From: Pseudoroseicyclus_A sp041714655
GTDB lineage: Bacteria; Pseudomonadota; Alphaproteobacteria; Rhodobacterales; Rhodobacteraceae
Reading direction: 5' to 3'
Length of the DNA stretch: 64,000 nucleotides
NCBI RefSeq assembly: GCF_041714655.1
Contig: NZ_CP168219.1
Coordinates: 2,170,001-2,234,000, forward strand
Shown: positions 24,532-33,414 of the stretch, piece after piece
Layout of the letters: each line of letters opens with the position of its first letter
Numbering within the stretch: the first letter of the stretch is position 1
Made by a program: the position numbers and the translations under genes
The notes under the pieces: generated by a model
The model's database searches: none
Told to the model about the DNA's origin: nothing
What the model saw: only the letters and a program-made list of their open reading frames with translations

Positions 24532-25908
24532 TCATCCGAGCTTCCCCGCATCGAACCCCGGCCCGGGCCGCCAGTCGGCCCCGTCGGGCCTGTCCATCAC
24601 CTCGACCCCGGCCGCCGTCAGCAGCGCCCGGATCTCGTCGGCCCGCGCGAAATCCTTCGCGCCGCGGGCCTCGTGCCGCTCCTGCAAGAGCGCCTCGATC
24701 TTCGCTCCGGCATCGCCCGCGCCCTCCCAGCCGCCAAGCTCGTCTGTCAGGAGGCCCAGAAGCCGCGCCGAGCCGAGAAGCGCCTCGGCCTCCCCCGCCC
24801 GCGCCAGCTCGTGCAGCCGCGCGAGCGCCCCGGCGGTATTCAGGTCATCGGCCAGCACCGCCAGCACCTCCGCATCCGGCGCCCCGGGCGCGGCCCCGGC
24901 GGTCAGCGCCCGCCAGTCGCGCAGCACGCCCTCGGCCTCGGCCCGCTTCACCTCCGTCCAGTCCATCGGCTTGCGGTAATGCGTGGAGAGCAGAACAAAG
25001 CGGATCACCTCGCCCGGCACGCCGCGGTCCAGCAGATCGCGGATCGTGAAGAAATTGCCGAGGGATTTCGACATCTTCCGCCCCTCGACCTGCAGCATCT
25101 CGTTGTGCAGCCAGACCTTGGCGAAGGCCCCCTCCGGATGCGCACACATGGACTGCGCCAGCTCGTTCTCGTGATGGGGGAAGGTCAGGTCCGTCCCGCC
25201 GCCATGGATGTCGAAGCTCGGCCCGAAGAGCGCATCCGTCATGGCGGAGCATTCGATATGCCAGCCCGGCCGGCCCCGGCCCCAGGGGCTCTCCCAGCCC
25301 GGCAGGCTGTCGTCGGACGGCTTCCAGAGCACGAAATCCATCGGGTCGCGCTTATAGGGCGCGACCTCCACCCGGGCGCCCGCGATCATGTCGTCGACCG
25401 ACCGGCCCGAGAGCCGCCCGTAGTCCGGATAGCTCGCGACCGAGAAGAGCACATGGCCCTCCGCCTCATAGGCATGGCCCGAGGCCACCAGCCCCTCGAT
25501 CATCGCCACCATGGCCCCGATATGCGCCGTCGCCCGCGGCTCCGACGTCGGACGGAGCGCGCCGAGGGCATCCATGTCGTCGTGATACCAGCCGATGGTC
25601 TCTTCCGTGATCCGCCCGATGGCCGCCTGCACGGACTCTCCCGTCTCCTCCGCCAGCGCCTGCGCGCGGGCGTTGATCTTGTCGTCGACGTCGGTGAAGT
25701 TGCGGGCATAGCGCACCGCGCCCTCGCCATAGACATGCCGGAGGAGCCGGAAGAGCAGATCGAAGGTCACCACCGGCCGGGCATTGCCCAGATGCGCCCG
25801 GTCATAGACCGTCGGCCCGCAGAGATAGATGCGCACGTCCCCCTCATCGAGGGGCGTGAACAGCTCCTTTTCGCGGCTCGCACTGTTCCAGAGCTTGATA
25901 TCGGTCAT
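24532..25908 (-). CDS. cysS: Cysteinyl-tRNA synthetase
   Basis: 458 residues, normal for class I CysRS. It charges tRNA-Cys with cysteine. The HIGH-type motif reads HLGN (YLCGPTVYDRAHLGNARP, near residue 40), and KMSKSLGN lies near residue 270. Zinc-site residues are visible in IYLCGPTV, WHIECSAM and FPHHENELAQS. The ATG at 25908 is preceded by GAGG. The gene is followed on the same strand by cimA across an R2 repeat. No unusual insertions. Confidence 0.97.
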   Translation of the reverse strand: MTDIKLWNSASREKELFTPLDEGDVRIYLCGPTVYDRAHLGNARPVVTFDLLFRLLRHVYGEGAVRYARNFTDVDDKINARAQALAEETGESVQAAIGRITEETIGWYHDDMDALGALRPTSEPRATAHIGAMVAMIEGLVASGHAYEAEGHVLFSVASYPDYGRLSGRSVDDMIAGARVEVAPYKRDPMDFVLWKPSDDSLPGWESPWGRGRPGWHIECSAMTDALFGPSFDIHGGGTDLTFPHHENELAQSMCAHPEGAFAKVWLHNEMLQVEGRKMSKSLGNFFTIRDLLDRGVPGEVIRFVLLSTHYRKPMDWTEVKRAEAEGVLRDWRALTAGAAPGAPDAEVLAVLADDLNTAGALARLHELARAGEAEALLGSARLLGLLTDELGGWEGAGDAGAKIEALLQERHEARGAKDFARADEIRALLTAAGVEVMDRPDGADWRPGPGFDAGKLG

Positions 25909-26044
25909 GAGGCCTCACGCGCGGGGGTCGCGGGGGGGGGAGCTATCTCAGACGGAGGAGGTGTGAAAGAGCGGCCCGCGACGGATGTCAGCAGGGGATA
26001 ATGCAGCAGATAATGATGCAGATGCTCTTCATGAGGCTGCGTTA

Positions 26045-26581
26045 TCACGCCCCGGCGGCTGCGTCCACCATCTCGGCGAGCTTGCGGACGCTATTGAGAT
26101 TGCGCGCCGTGACCTTGGTGCCGGTCACCACCTGCCCCAGCTTCTCGGCGAGCCTGCTGGTGCCGAAGCCCTCCGGGTGATGCATCCACACATGGCCGCC
26201 CACGACCTGCAGCGCCTCGCTCGGCGCCTTCAGCGCCTCGAGCAGGGCCTCGTCGATCCGGGGCGCGTCCCAGCAGAAGACGCAATGCGCCTGATTGCCT
26301 TTCTCGACCTCGAAGGGGCAGCTGTCCGCGATCTGCCGCATCTCCTGCGCCGTCAGCACCAGCACAGGGATCGCCCGCCCGACATCCGCCTCGATCTCCC
26401 GCTCCAGCGCCGCCGCCAGCGCCCCCGGCGCCCCCTCGGCGCAGAACACCATGTTCCCCGAGGCGATATAGGTCTTCGCCCCCTCCCAGCCGATGCCCCC
26501 GGCAAGGGCCTTCAGCCGCGCCATCTCCACCTTGACGCCGCCGACATTGACGCCGCGCAGCAGGGCCACGAAAGCCGGCAT
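26045..26581 (-). CDS. DUF1697 protein
   Basis: 178 residues. The N-terminus (MPAFVALLRGVNVGGVKVEMARL) and TYIASGNMVFCAEGA are hallmark segments of the DUF1697 family, whose function is not established. The remainder has SCPFEVEKGNQAHCVFC and a C-terminal GTKVTARNLNSVRKLAEM, both family-typical. There is no signal peptide or membrane segment, so it is cytoplasmic. It is divergent from the YjbR gene across only 53 nt. Upstream of cysS the gap (25909-26044) holds no recognisable feature. Confidence 0.9.
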   Translation of the reverse strand: MPAFVALLRGVNVGGVKVEMARLKALAGGIGWEGAKTYIASGNMVFCAEGAPGALAAALEREIEADVGRAIPVLVLTAQEMRQIADSCPFEVEKGNQAHCVFCWDAPRIDEALLEALKAPSEALQVVGGHVWMHHPEGFGTSRLAEKLGQVVTGTKVTARNLNSVRKLAEMVDAAAGA

Positions 26582-26634
26582 GTGCCTCTCCTTTTCCCTC
26601 GCCAGCCCCTGCCTAGCACGGCAGACTGCCCCCC

Positions 26635-27000
26635 ATGAGCCCCTTTCGCGCCCGCGTCACCGCCATCTGCTCGGCCCTCCCCGGCGCCGAGGTCTCCGAC
26701 CCCTGGGGCAGGCCGGAGGGCAGCCCCGGCCATGACGCGTGGAAGGTCGGCGGCAAGATGTTCGCCTGCATCGGCGCGGTGCAGCGGGGCGTGTCGCTGA
26801 AGACGGAGTCGATCGAGACGGCGCAGATGCTCATCGACACCGGCGTCGGGACCAAAGCCCCCTATTTCCACCGCTCCTGGATCCACCTGCCGGAGGATGT
26901 GGCGGAGGACGAGCTCCGCCACCGCCTCAGGACGGCCTATGGCATCATCCGTGCCGCCCTGCCGAAGAAGGTCCAGGCGACCCTCGCGCCCCTGCCCTGA
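26635..27000 (+). CDS. MmcQ/YjbR-family protein
   Basis: 121 residues of the YjbR (CyaY-like fold) family. Visible family features are WGRPEGSPGHDAWKVGGKMFACIGA, where the W-K-x-G-x-K-M/F core is conserved, followed by SLKTESIETAQMLID, APYFHRSWIHLPEDV and a C-terminal helix with LRTAYGIIRAALPKK. These proteins are called DNA-binding by fold similarity only; no function is proven. It is convergent with der, with an R2 module between. Confidence 0.88.
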   Translation: MSPFRARVTAICSALPGAEVSDPWGRPEGSPGHDAWKVGGKMFACIGAVQRGVSLKTESIETAQMLIDTGVGTKAPYFHRSWIHLPEDVAEDELRHRLRTAYGIIRAALPKKVQATLAPLP

Positions 27001-27012
27001 GAGCCGGCCCCC

Positions 27013-27078
27013 CTGTCTTTGCTCCCGGGCATCCTCGTGGGGAGTCGCCAAAGGCGACGGGGGGCAGACAGCCCTCCG
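27013..27078 (-). repeat. R2 double-hairpin module between the YjbR gene and der
   Basis: On the minus strand: an imperfect GGAGGGC/GCCCCCC hairpin with loop TGTCT, then GTCGCC-TTT-GGCGAC (27044-27058), then TCCCCACGAGGATGCCCGGG and AGCAAAGACAG. The tail matches the 31214 copy (GAGGATG, GGAGCAAAGA). It lies between convergent genes, 13 nt after the YjbR stop. Confidence 0.6.
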
Positions 27079-27177
27079 GGGCCCGCCCTCACCCCGCACA
27101 CCGCCCGATGCAGCGCCCCCGGGGATCGCCCGGGCGGGCGGGCGATTGCCGAAGGCGAGGCCGCCTCGCCCGGCCTC

Positions 27178-28653
27178 TCAGCCCTTCCGGCCCTTGAGGT
27201 GCTTGGTGAGCGAGGTCGTGTTCGGCTTCTTCCGGCCCTTGTAGGGGTTCTTGTCGCCCTGCCCCCGCAGGTAGAGCCGGATCGGCGTGCCCGGCATGTC
27301 GAACTCCTCACGGAGGCCGTTCACCAGGTAGCGCGTGTAGCTCTCGGGCAGCGCATCGGGATGCGAGCACATGATGACGAAGCCCGGCGGCCGGGTCTTC
27401 GCCTGGGTCATGTAACGCAGCTTGATCCGCCGCCCGCCCGGCGCCGGCGGCGGGTGGGCGCTGAGCATGCCCTCCAGCCAGCGGTTCAGCCGCGCGGTCG
27501 AGACGCGGCGGTTCCAGGTTGCATGTGCCTTCACCACCGCCTCATGCAGCCGGTCGAGCCCCCGGCCGGTCTTGGCCGAGAGCGTCACCAGAGGCGCGCC
27601 GCGCAGCTTTGGCAGGAGCCGCTCGAACTCCTCCTTCAGCGCCTTCAGCCGCGCCTGCTTGTCGTCCTCGAGGTCCCATTTGTTGAGCCCCACGACCACC
27701 GCCCGCCCCTCGCGCTCGGCGAGATCGGCAATGCGCAAATCCTGCTGCTCGAAGGGGATCTGCGCGTCCAGAAGCACCACGACCACCTCGGCGAACTTGA
27801 CGGCGCGGAGCCCGTCCGAGACGGAGAGCTTCTCGAGCTTGTCGTCGATCTTCGCCTTCTTGCGCATGCCGGCGGTGTCAAAGATCCGGGTCGGCACGCC
27901 GCCCCAATCCATCGTCAGCGCGATGGAATCGCGGGTGATGCCGGCTTCGGGGCCGGTCAGCAGGCGGTCCTCGCCGAGGATGGCGTTGATCAGCGTCGAC
28001 TTGCCGGCATTCGGCCGGCCAACGACGGCGATCTTCAACGGGCGCTTGAGCGTTGGGACCCACGCGGCCTCCTCGGCCTCCTCCTCGCCCTCCTCGATAT
28101 CGACATCGCCGATCTCGACATCCGCCTCGGCCGCCTCGGCCTCGGCGCGCTCGGCAAAGCCCTCGGCCAGCGGCGCGAGGACATGGGCGAGCTCGTCCAT
28201 GCCCTGGCCATGCTCGGCCGAGATGGCGACGGGCTCGCCGAGCCCCAGCGAGAAGGCCTCAATGAGCCCCGCCTCGGCGGCGCGGCCCTCGGCCTTGTTG
28301 GCGGCGAGGATGACATGGCTCGCCTTCTTGCGCAGGATCTCGGCGAAGATCTCGTCCGCCGGCAGCACGCCGGCGCGGGCGTCGATCATGAAGAGGCAGA
28401 TATCCGCCCCCTCCACCGCCCGCTCGGTCAGGCGGCGCATGCGGCCCTGCAGGCTCTCGTCGGTCGCCTCCTCGAGCCCGGCGGTGTCGATGACGGTGAA
28501 GCGCAGCCCCCCGAGCCGCGCCTCGCCCTCGCGCAGGTCGCGCGTGACGCCGGGCTGGTCGTCCACCAGCGCCAGCTTCCGGCCGACGAGCCGGTTGAAC
28601 AGCGTCGACTTGCCGACATTCGGCCGGCCGACGATGGCGAGGGAAAAGGACAT
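27178..28653 (-). CDS. der: Ribosome biogenesis GTPase Der (EngA)
   Basis: 491 residues with two tandem GTPase domains and a C-terminal KH-like domain, the arrangement unique to Der, which acts in 50S subunit maturation. G1 motifs are GRPNVGKST (residues 8-16) and GRPNAGKST (near 215); the second domain also has NKWD. An acidic linker (EAEAAEADVEIGDVDIEEGE) separates the domains and is longer than in E. coli. It lies 43 nt after the bamB-like gene, in the order yfgM-bamB-der that is also conserved in gammaproteobacteria. Confidence 0.97.
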   Translation of the reverse strand: MSFSLAIVGRPNVGKSTLFNRLVGRKLALVDDQPGVTRDLREGEARLGGLRFTVIDTAGLEEATDESLQGRMRRLTERAVEGADICLFMIDARAGVLPADEIFAEILRKKASHVILAANKAEGRAAEAGLIEAFSLGLGEPVAISAEHGQGMDELAHVLAPLAEGFAERAEAEAAEADVEIGDVDIEEGEEEAEEAAWVPTLKRPLKIAVVGRPNAGKSTLINAILGEDRLLTGPEAGITRDSIALTMDWGGVPTRIFDTAGMRKKAKIDDKLEKLSVSDGLRAVKFAEVVVVLLDAQIPFEQQDLRIADLAEREGRAVVVGLNKWDLEDDKQARLKALKEEFERLLPKLRGAPLVTLSAKTGRGLDRLHEAVVKAHATWNRRVSTARLNRWLEGMLSAHPPPAPGGRRIKLRYMTQAKTRPPGFVIMCSHPDALPESYTRYLVNGLREEFDMPGTPIRLYLRGQGDKNPYKGRKKPNTTSLTKHLKGRKG

Positions 28654-28696
28654 GGCGGCTACCTCAAGGGATCAAGCCGCCCCGATATAGCAGAGG

Positions 28697-29980
28697 TCAG
28701 CGGAAGGCCAGAAGCTCGCCATCGGTGTTGACGACATAGAGCGTCCCGCCGGCCACCACCGGATGGCTCGCCGCGCCGCCGGGCAGGGCCACATCGCCGA
28801 GAAGCGCGCCGGACACCGGGTCGAACTGATGCAGCGCCCCGTCGGAAGAGGCGACGATCAGCCGGCCGCCGGCGAGGACGGGCCCGAAATGCACATGGCG
28901 CCGGTTGCGGTTACGCCGGTCGGAGGTGAACTGCGGCAGCGTCACGCGCCAGAGCACCGTGCCATCCGCCGCCGAGAGCCGCACGAGCTCGCCGATGTCG
29001 TTGAGGAGGAACACCGAGCCGCCGGCGACGATCGCGGGCGAGGTCGCGCCCTCCGCCGCCGTCCAGAGCCGCGCGCCGGTGGTCAGATCCATGGCCGTGA
29101 AGCGGCCGGTGACATTGCCCACATAGACGGTATCGCCGACGATCACCGGGTCGGCGCCGATATCGACGGTGGCGACGCCCAGCGCCTCGCCCTCGCGGCC
29201 GCCGCCGATGACGCTCGACCAGCGGCGCACGCCGCCCTCGGGGAAGAGCCCCATCACCTCGCCGGAGGGATAGGGCATGACCAGCATCTGCCCCTGGATC
29301 GCCGGCCCGGCGCCGCCGGCGAAATTCGCCGTCGAATGCGTGCCGGTCTGCTGCCAGACGATGCGACCCGACGCCCGGTCGAGCGCCATGGCGAGCGAGC
29401 CGCGGGCGGCGACGAAGACGAGATCGCCCGAGACGAGCGGCGCGGAGCCGGCGGGAACGCCGAGGTCCTGCACCCAGAGCGTGGCGCCGGTGGCGGCATC
29501 CATGGCGACGAGCTCGCCGAAGCCAGTGGCGGCGAAGAGCTGGGCGCCGTTGGTGGCGAGCCCGCCGCCCGAGGCGTCGGAGGCATTCTCGCCGAAGGGC
29601 GTCAGGTCGCGCTGCCAGAGGAGCTGGCCGGCGGGCGTGAGCGCCGAGACGCGGCTCGAGACATCCATGGCGAAGACGCGGCCGGCGGCGATGACCGGAT
29701 CGGCGGTGATGCGGCGCCGGCGGGAATTGCCGTCGCCGAGATCGGCGCGGAAGGCGAGGGCCAGCGCGCCGGGCAGCGCCGGATGCTGCAGCGCATGGGA
29801 GGTCGAGCCGCCCCGATGGGTCCAGTCCGCATTGGCGCGGATGGCGGGCAGGCTGATCGGCACGGCGATGTTGAGCGTCGCCGGCTCGGGCCGGATGTCC
29901 TGCCGCTCGCCGGGCAGGATGGTCTCGGGCCGCGCACAGGCGACGAGGCCGAGAAGGGCAAGAAGCGTCAGCGCCCGCAT
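28697..29980 (-). CDS. bamB: BamB-like outer-membrane assembly lipoprotein (PQQ-like beta-propeller)
   Basis: 427 residues. The N-terminus MRALTLLALLGLVAC ends in a lipobox with Cys15 as the acylated residue, so it is a lipoprotein. Repeats of the PQQ-like propeller type follow (ATGATLWVQDLG, ASGRIVWQQTG, TTGARLWTAAEG, ADGTVLWRVTLPQF). BamB helps the BAM complex insert outer-membrane beta-barrels. The start at 29980 is preceded by GGAGGAGG inside the end of the yfgM-like gene, with only 4 nt between the genes. Placement upstream of der supports the BamB call over other PQQ-propeller enzymes, as does the absence of catalytic residues. Confidence 0.9.
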   Translation of the reverse strand: MRALTLLALLGLVACARPETILPGERQDIRPEPATLNIAVPISLPAIRANADWTHRGGSTSHALQHPALPGALALAFRADLGDGNSRRRRITADPVIAAGRVFAMDVSSRVSALTPAGQLLWQRDLTPFGENASDASGGGLATNGAQLFAATGFGELVAMDAATGATLWVQDLGVPAGSAPLVSGDLVFVAARGSLAMALDRASGRIVWQQTGTHSTANFAGGAGPAIQGQMLVMPYPSGEVMGLFPEGGVRRWSSVIGGGREGEALGVATVDIGADPVIVGDTVYVGNVTGRFTAMDLTTGARLWTAAEGATSPAIVAGGSVFLLNDIGELVRLSAADGTVLWRVTLPQFTSDRRNRNRRHVHFGPVLAGGRLIVASSDGALHQFDPVSGALLGDVALPGGAASHPVVAGGTLYVVNTDGELLAFR

Positions 29981-29984
29981 CGGC

Positions 29985-31088
29985 TCAGCCCTCCTCCGCC
30001 GGGGCGGCATCCGCTGCGTCCGCGCCGGGGGCGGTCGCATCCGGGGTCGCCTCTTCGGCCGGAGTACCGGCCTCATCGGGGCTCTCGGGGGCCTCTGCGG
30101 CCGGGGCCTCCTCTGCGGGGGCCTCGTCCGCCGGGGCCACCTCTTCGGCCGGAGTGCCGGCATCGGGGCTCGCAGGGGCCTCCGCGGCCGGGGCCTCCTC
30201 TGCGGCGGTCTCATCCGCCGGGGCCGCCTCTTCGGTCGGAGTGCCGGCCTCGTCGGTCGCCGGGGCCTCAGCCGCGGGGGCCTCTTCGGCCGGAGCCTCA
30301 TCCACGAGGGGCTGCTCTGCGGGGGCCTCCTCCACGGCGGGCTCCTCCAAGGCGGGCTCCGCGACAGGCTCCTCCGCGAGGGTTTCTTCGGCGAGCACAT
30401 CCTCGCTGTCGGCGCCGGCCTCTTCCTCGGCGGCGGTCGGGCCGGTGGCGCCGAGCGCGATCAGGAGCGCGTCGATCCGGTTCGTCATCGAGGGCAGCGC
30501 CTCGGCGTCTTCCTTGATGCGGCCGAGCCGGGCGCGGGCATCCTCGACCTGGCCGTCACGGAGTTCGGAGAGGGCGATCTGCTCCTCGGCGAGCAGCCGG
30601 AAGGGCGCGCCGGCGGTGGCGAGGGGTTCGAGCCGCTGGCGGATCTCGTGCTCGGGCAGCGTGCCGATGCGCAGCATGGCGGCCTTCAGCGCGGCGAGAT
30701 CGCCATAGGGCGTCTCGAGCCCGGGCATGGCGGCGATGGCATCGAGCCGATCGGCGGCGGCCGCCGGGTCTTCGGCCACCATCTCCTCGGCGGCGGCGAG
30801 CATGGCCACCACGGGCGCGGCGGTGCCGTCGGCGGGGATGGCATCGAGCGCGGCCACGCGCTCGGCGGGTTCGGCGGCGTCCATCGCGTCGAGCATCGCG
30901 GCGCCGAGCGCCTCAGCGGCCGTGCGCGCGCGCAATTCGCGCCATTCGTAGAGCGCAGCGCCGCCCACGATGACGACGACGATCACGGCTCCGACCCACC
31001 ACCAGCGCCGGAAGGCCCGGGCGAACTGGTCGCGGCGCAAGGCCTCGCTGACCTCGTCGATGAAGCTGTCCGGATTGCTCACTGCCAC
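29985..31088 (-). CDS. YfgM-like membrane-anchored TPR protein with long Ala/Glu/Pro repeat tail
   Basis: 367 residues. A charged N-terminus (DSFIDEVSEALRRDQFARAFRRWWW) precedes one membrane helix at about 29-47, then a periplasmic TPR_21-like region to about residue 215. The last ~150 residues are almost only A, E, P, D and T. They contain three imperfect repeats of about 27 residues built around EEAPAAEAP and GTPAEE, a sign of repeat expansion in the DNA at about 30020-30330. YfgM in E. coli works with the SecYEG/periplasmic chaperone network. The operon yfgM-bamB-der supports the assignment. Confidence 0.85.
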   Translation of the reverse strand: MAVSNPDSFIDEVSEALRRDQFARAFRRWWWVGAVIVVVIVGGAALYEWRELRARTAAEALGAAMLDAMDAAEPAERVAALDAIPADGTAAPVVAMLAAAEEMVAEDPAAAADRLDAIAAMPGLETPYGDLAALKAAMLRIGTLPEHEIRQRLEPLATAGAPFRLLAEEQIALSELRDGQVEDARARLGRIKEDAEALPSMTNRIDALLIALGATGPTAAEEEAGADSEDVLAEETLAEEPVAEPALEEPAVEEAPAEQPLVDEAPAEEAPAAEAPATDEAGTPTEEAAPADETAAEEAPAAEAPASPDAGTPAEEVAPADEAPAEEAPAAEAPESPDEAGTPAEEATPDATAPGADAADAAPAEEG

Positions 31089-31213
31089 TCCCCCTGGCGC
31101 CGGACCTCCGCCCGGCTGCCGATCTGTCTTGCCTCCTTAGCCCGAAGCCCGGCTGGCCGGCAAGACCGGGAGGCGGAGGACGGCCAGTCAGGCGGCGCGC
31201 CGGTGGAGCGCGG

Positions 31214-31284
31214 GAGGGGGGCTGTCTGCCCCCCGCCGCCTGTCAGGCGGCTCCCCCCGAGGATGTTTCCGGAGCAAAGACGGG
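31214..31284 (+). repeat. R2 double-hairpin module between the yfgM-like gene and the ABC exporter
   Basis: GGGGGGC-TGTCT-GCCCCCC (31216-31234) and GCCGCC-TGTCA-GGCGGC (31235-31251), then TCCCCCCGAGGATGTTTCCG and GAGCAAAGACGG. It lies in the 272-nt gap between two minus-strand genes; nothing else recognisable is in that gap. Confidence 0.65.
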
Positions 31285-31360
31285 GGCGCCATGGGCGGGT
31301 GAAGGGGGGCGGACGGGAGGCGGGAATAGGGCGCGCCGGCTGAAGTCACCGGAGCGCCGG

Positions 31361-33202
31361 CTATTCGGCGGCGAGCGTGCCCTGATCCTCGGCCTGGCGG
31401 GTCCAGAGCGCGGCGTAGAGGCCGTTCTCGGAGAGGAGCTCGGCATGGCGGCCGCTCTCGGCGATCTCGCCGGCGTCGAGCACGATGATCCGGTCGGCAT
31501 CGGCGATGGTGGAGAGCCGGTGGGCGATGGTGATCACCGTGCGGCCCCGGCCCATAGCCTTGAGCTCGCCCTGGATCTCGCGCTCCGTGCCGGTGTCGAG
31601 CGCCGAGGTCGCTTCGTCGAGGAGAAGGATCGGCGGGTTCTTCAGAAGCGTCCGCGCGATGCCGACGCGCTGCTTCTCGCCGCCCGAGAGCTTGAGACCC
31701 CGCTCGCCCACCTGCGTCTCGTAGCCCTGCGGCAGGCTGGCGATGAAGCGGTGGATGGAGGCAGCGCGCGCGACCGTCTCGATATCCTCCTGGCGCGCGC
31801 CCTCGCGGCCATAGGCGATGTTGTAGCGGATGCTGTCGTTGAAGAGCACCGTGTCCTGCGGCACCACGCCGATGGCGGCGTGGAGGCTCTCCTGGGAGAC
31901 GCTCCTGATGTCCTGCCCGTCGATGGTGATCCGCCCGCCGGTCACGTCGTAGAAGCGGAAGAGCAGCCGGCCGATGGTGCTCTTGCCCGCGCCCGTCGCC
32001 CCGACGATGGCCAACGTCTCGCCCGCCGGAACCTCGAAGGAGACGCCCTTCAGGATCTGCCGCCCGTCGCCATAGCCGAAGGAGACGTTCTCGAAGGCGA
32101 CCCGGCCCTGACGCACGGCGAGGGCGGGGGCGGAGGGCGCATCCTCCACCTCCGGCGGCTGGTCGAGCAGGCCGAACATGTCGGCCATGTCGATCAGCGC
32201 CTGCCGGATCTCGCGGTAGACGGTGCCGAGGAAATTGAGCGGCATGGTGATCTGCAGCATGTAGGCGTTGACGGCGACGAAATCGCCGACCGTCATCGTG
32301 CCCTGCTGCACGCCGATGGCGGCGAGCACCATGACCGAGATCAGCCCCGAGGTGATAATCAGCGACTGGCCGAAGTTGAGGAAGGCCAGCGACTGGCCCG
32401 TCGTCACCGCCGCATCGGCATAGGCGCGCATGGCGCCGTCGTAGCGGGCGGCCTCGCGGCCCTCGGCGCCGAAATACTTCACCGTCTCGAAGTTGAGGAG
32501 GGAATCGACGGCCTTCTGGTTCGCGTCGGTATCCTGGTCGTTCATGACCTTGCGGATCTTCACGCGCCATTCCGTCACCTTGAAGGTGAAGGCGGTATAG
32601 AGCGCAACCACCACGCCGACGACGACGAGGAACCACGCGTCGAAGAGGACAAAGAGCACGACGGAGATCATCAGGAGCTCGAGGACGAGCGGGCCGATGG
32701 AGAAGAGAACGAAGCGCAAGAGGAAGTCGACGCCCTTCACCCCCCGCTCGATGATGCGCGAGAGCCCGCCCGTCTTGCGGGTGATGTGGTAGCGCAGGCT
32801 CAGGCGGTGGATATGCTCGAAGGTCTCGAGCGCGAGGAGCCTGAGCGCCCGCTGGCCGACCTTGACGAAGACGACATCCCTGAGTTGCTGGAAGCCCGAG
32901 GTCGAGAGCCGCGCGATCCCGTAGGCAATCGTCAGCCCGATGGCGCCCCAGCCGACGAGCAGCCCGGTGGAGGGCGCCTCGCCCGAGAGCGTGTCGACGG
33001 CGTATTTGTAGACAAGCGGCGTCGCGACGCTGATCAGCTTGTAGAAGAGGATGAGGGCGAGGGAGGCGACGACGCGGACGCGCACCTCCGTCTCGCCCTT
33101 CGGCCAGAGATAAGGCACCGTGCGGCGGATCACCGACCAGCCGTCGACGGGCCGGCCGGAGAGGTTCGCCTCTGTTTTCTGGAGTCGGCCCATCCCGCGC
33201 AT
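31361..33202 (-). CDS. Atm1-type ABC exporter (fused permease and ATPase)
   Basis: 613 residues. Six membrane helices occupy about 40-330, followed by one ATPase domain with Walker A GATGAGKST (near 400), signature LSGGEKQRVGIARTLL, Walker B ILLLDEATSALD and the H-loop TIAHRLST. The intracellular segment YHITRKTGGLSRIIERG and the NFETVKYFGAEGREAARYD loop are hallmarks of the ABCB7/Atm1/HMT1 group. A bacterial member exports glutathione conjugates or glutathione-bound metals. It functions as a homodimer in the inner membrane. The ATG at 33193 is an alternative start; neither has a clear ribosome site. Confidence 0.93.
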   Translation of the reverse strand: MRGMGRLQKTEANLSGRPVDGWSVIRRTVPYLWPKGETEVRVRVVASLALILFYKLISVATPLVYKYAVDTLSGEAPSTGLLVGWGAIGLTIAYGIARLSTSGFQQLRDVVFVKVGQRALRLLALETFEHIHRLSLRYHITRKTGGLSRIIERGVKGVDFLLRFVLFSIGPLVLELLMISVVLFVLFDAWFLVVVGVVVALYTAFTFKVTEWRVKIRKVMNDQDTDANQKAVDSLLNFETVKYFGAEGREAARYDGAMRAYADAAVTTGQSLAFLNFGQSLIITSGLISVMVLAAIGVQQGTMTVGDFVAVNAYMLQITMPLNFLGTVYREIRQALIDMADMFGLLDQPPEVEDAPSAPALAVRQGRVAFENVSFGYGDGRQILKGVSFEVPAGETLAIVGATGAGKSTIGRLLFRFYDVTGGRITIDGQDIRSVSQESLHAAIGVVPQDTVLFNDSIRYNIAYGREGARQEDIETVARAASIHRFIASLPQGYETQVGERGLKLSGGEKQRVGIARTLLKNPPILLLDEATSALDTGTEREIQGELKAMGRGRTVITIAHRLSTIADADRIIVLDAGEIAESGRHAELLSENGLYAALWTRQAEDQGTLAAE

Positions 33203-33302
33203 GGAAGGAAGGTAGGCTCACGGGAGCGAGAGTTCCAGATGGGCGGGCGAGATGGCGGCGGCGGGCGGGGCGGGGCAAAATTCTTCGAGGAAGGATTTTG
33301 GG

Positions 33303-33383
33303 GTGGCGGGGGGCTGCCGGGCGCCCTGAGGGGCCCGGCGCTGGCTGTCTGCCCCCGCGGGCTTCCCGGACCCAAGGGGGCAT
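33303..33383 (+). repeat. R2-like hairpin region between the ABC exporter and LysM genes
   Basis: Contains a strong hairpin (GCCGGG at 33316-33321 with CCCGGC at 33334-33339) and the string GGCTGTCTGCCCCCGCGGG, resembling the R2 modules, but the two-hairpin layout is not clean. Weak member of the family. Confidence 0.35.
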
Positions 33384-33414
33384 GACAAGAGCGAGGACCG
33401 CCGGCGCGGGCGCC

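Noticed and set aside
25970..26030. Short direct repeat GATAATG..GCAG upstream of cysS
   Set aside because: Only two imperfect units of about 13 nt with no symmetry or conservation evidence; likely chance.
28763..30517. Long + strand open frame antisense to bamB and the yfgM-like gene
   Set aside because: The minus-strand genes have clear domains, a lipobox and operon context; the + frame is only a GC-rich shadow.
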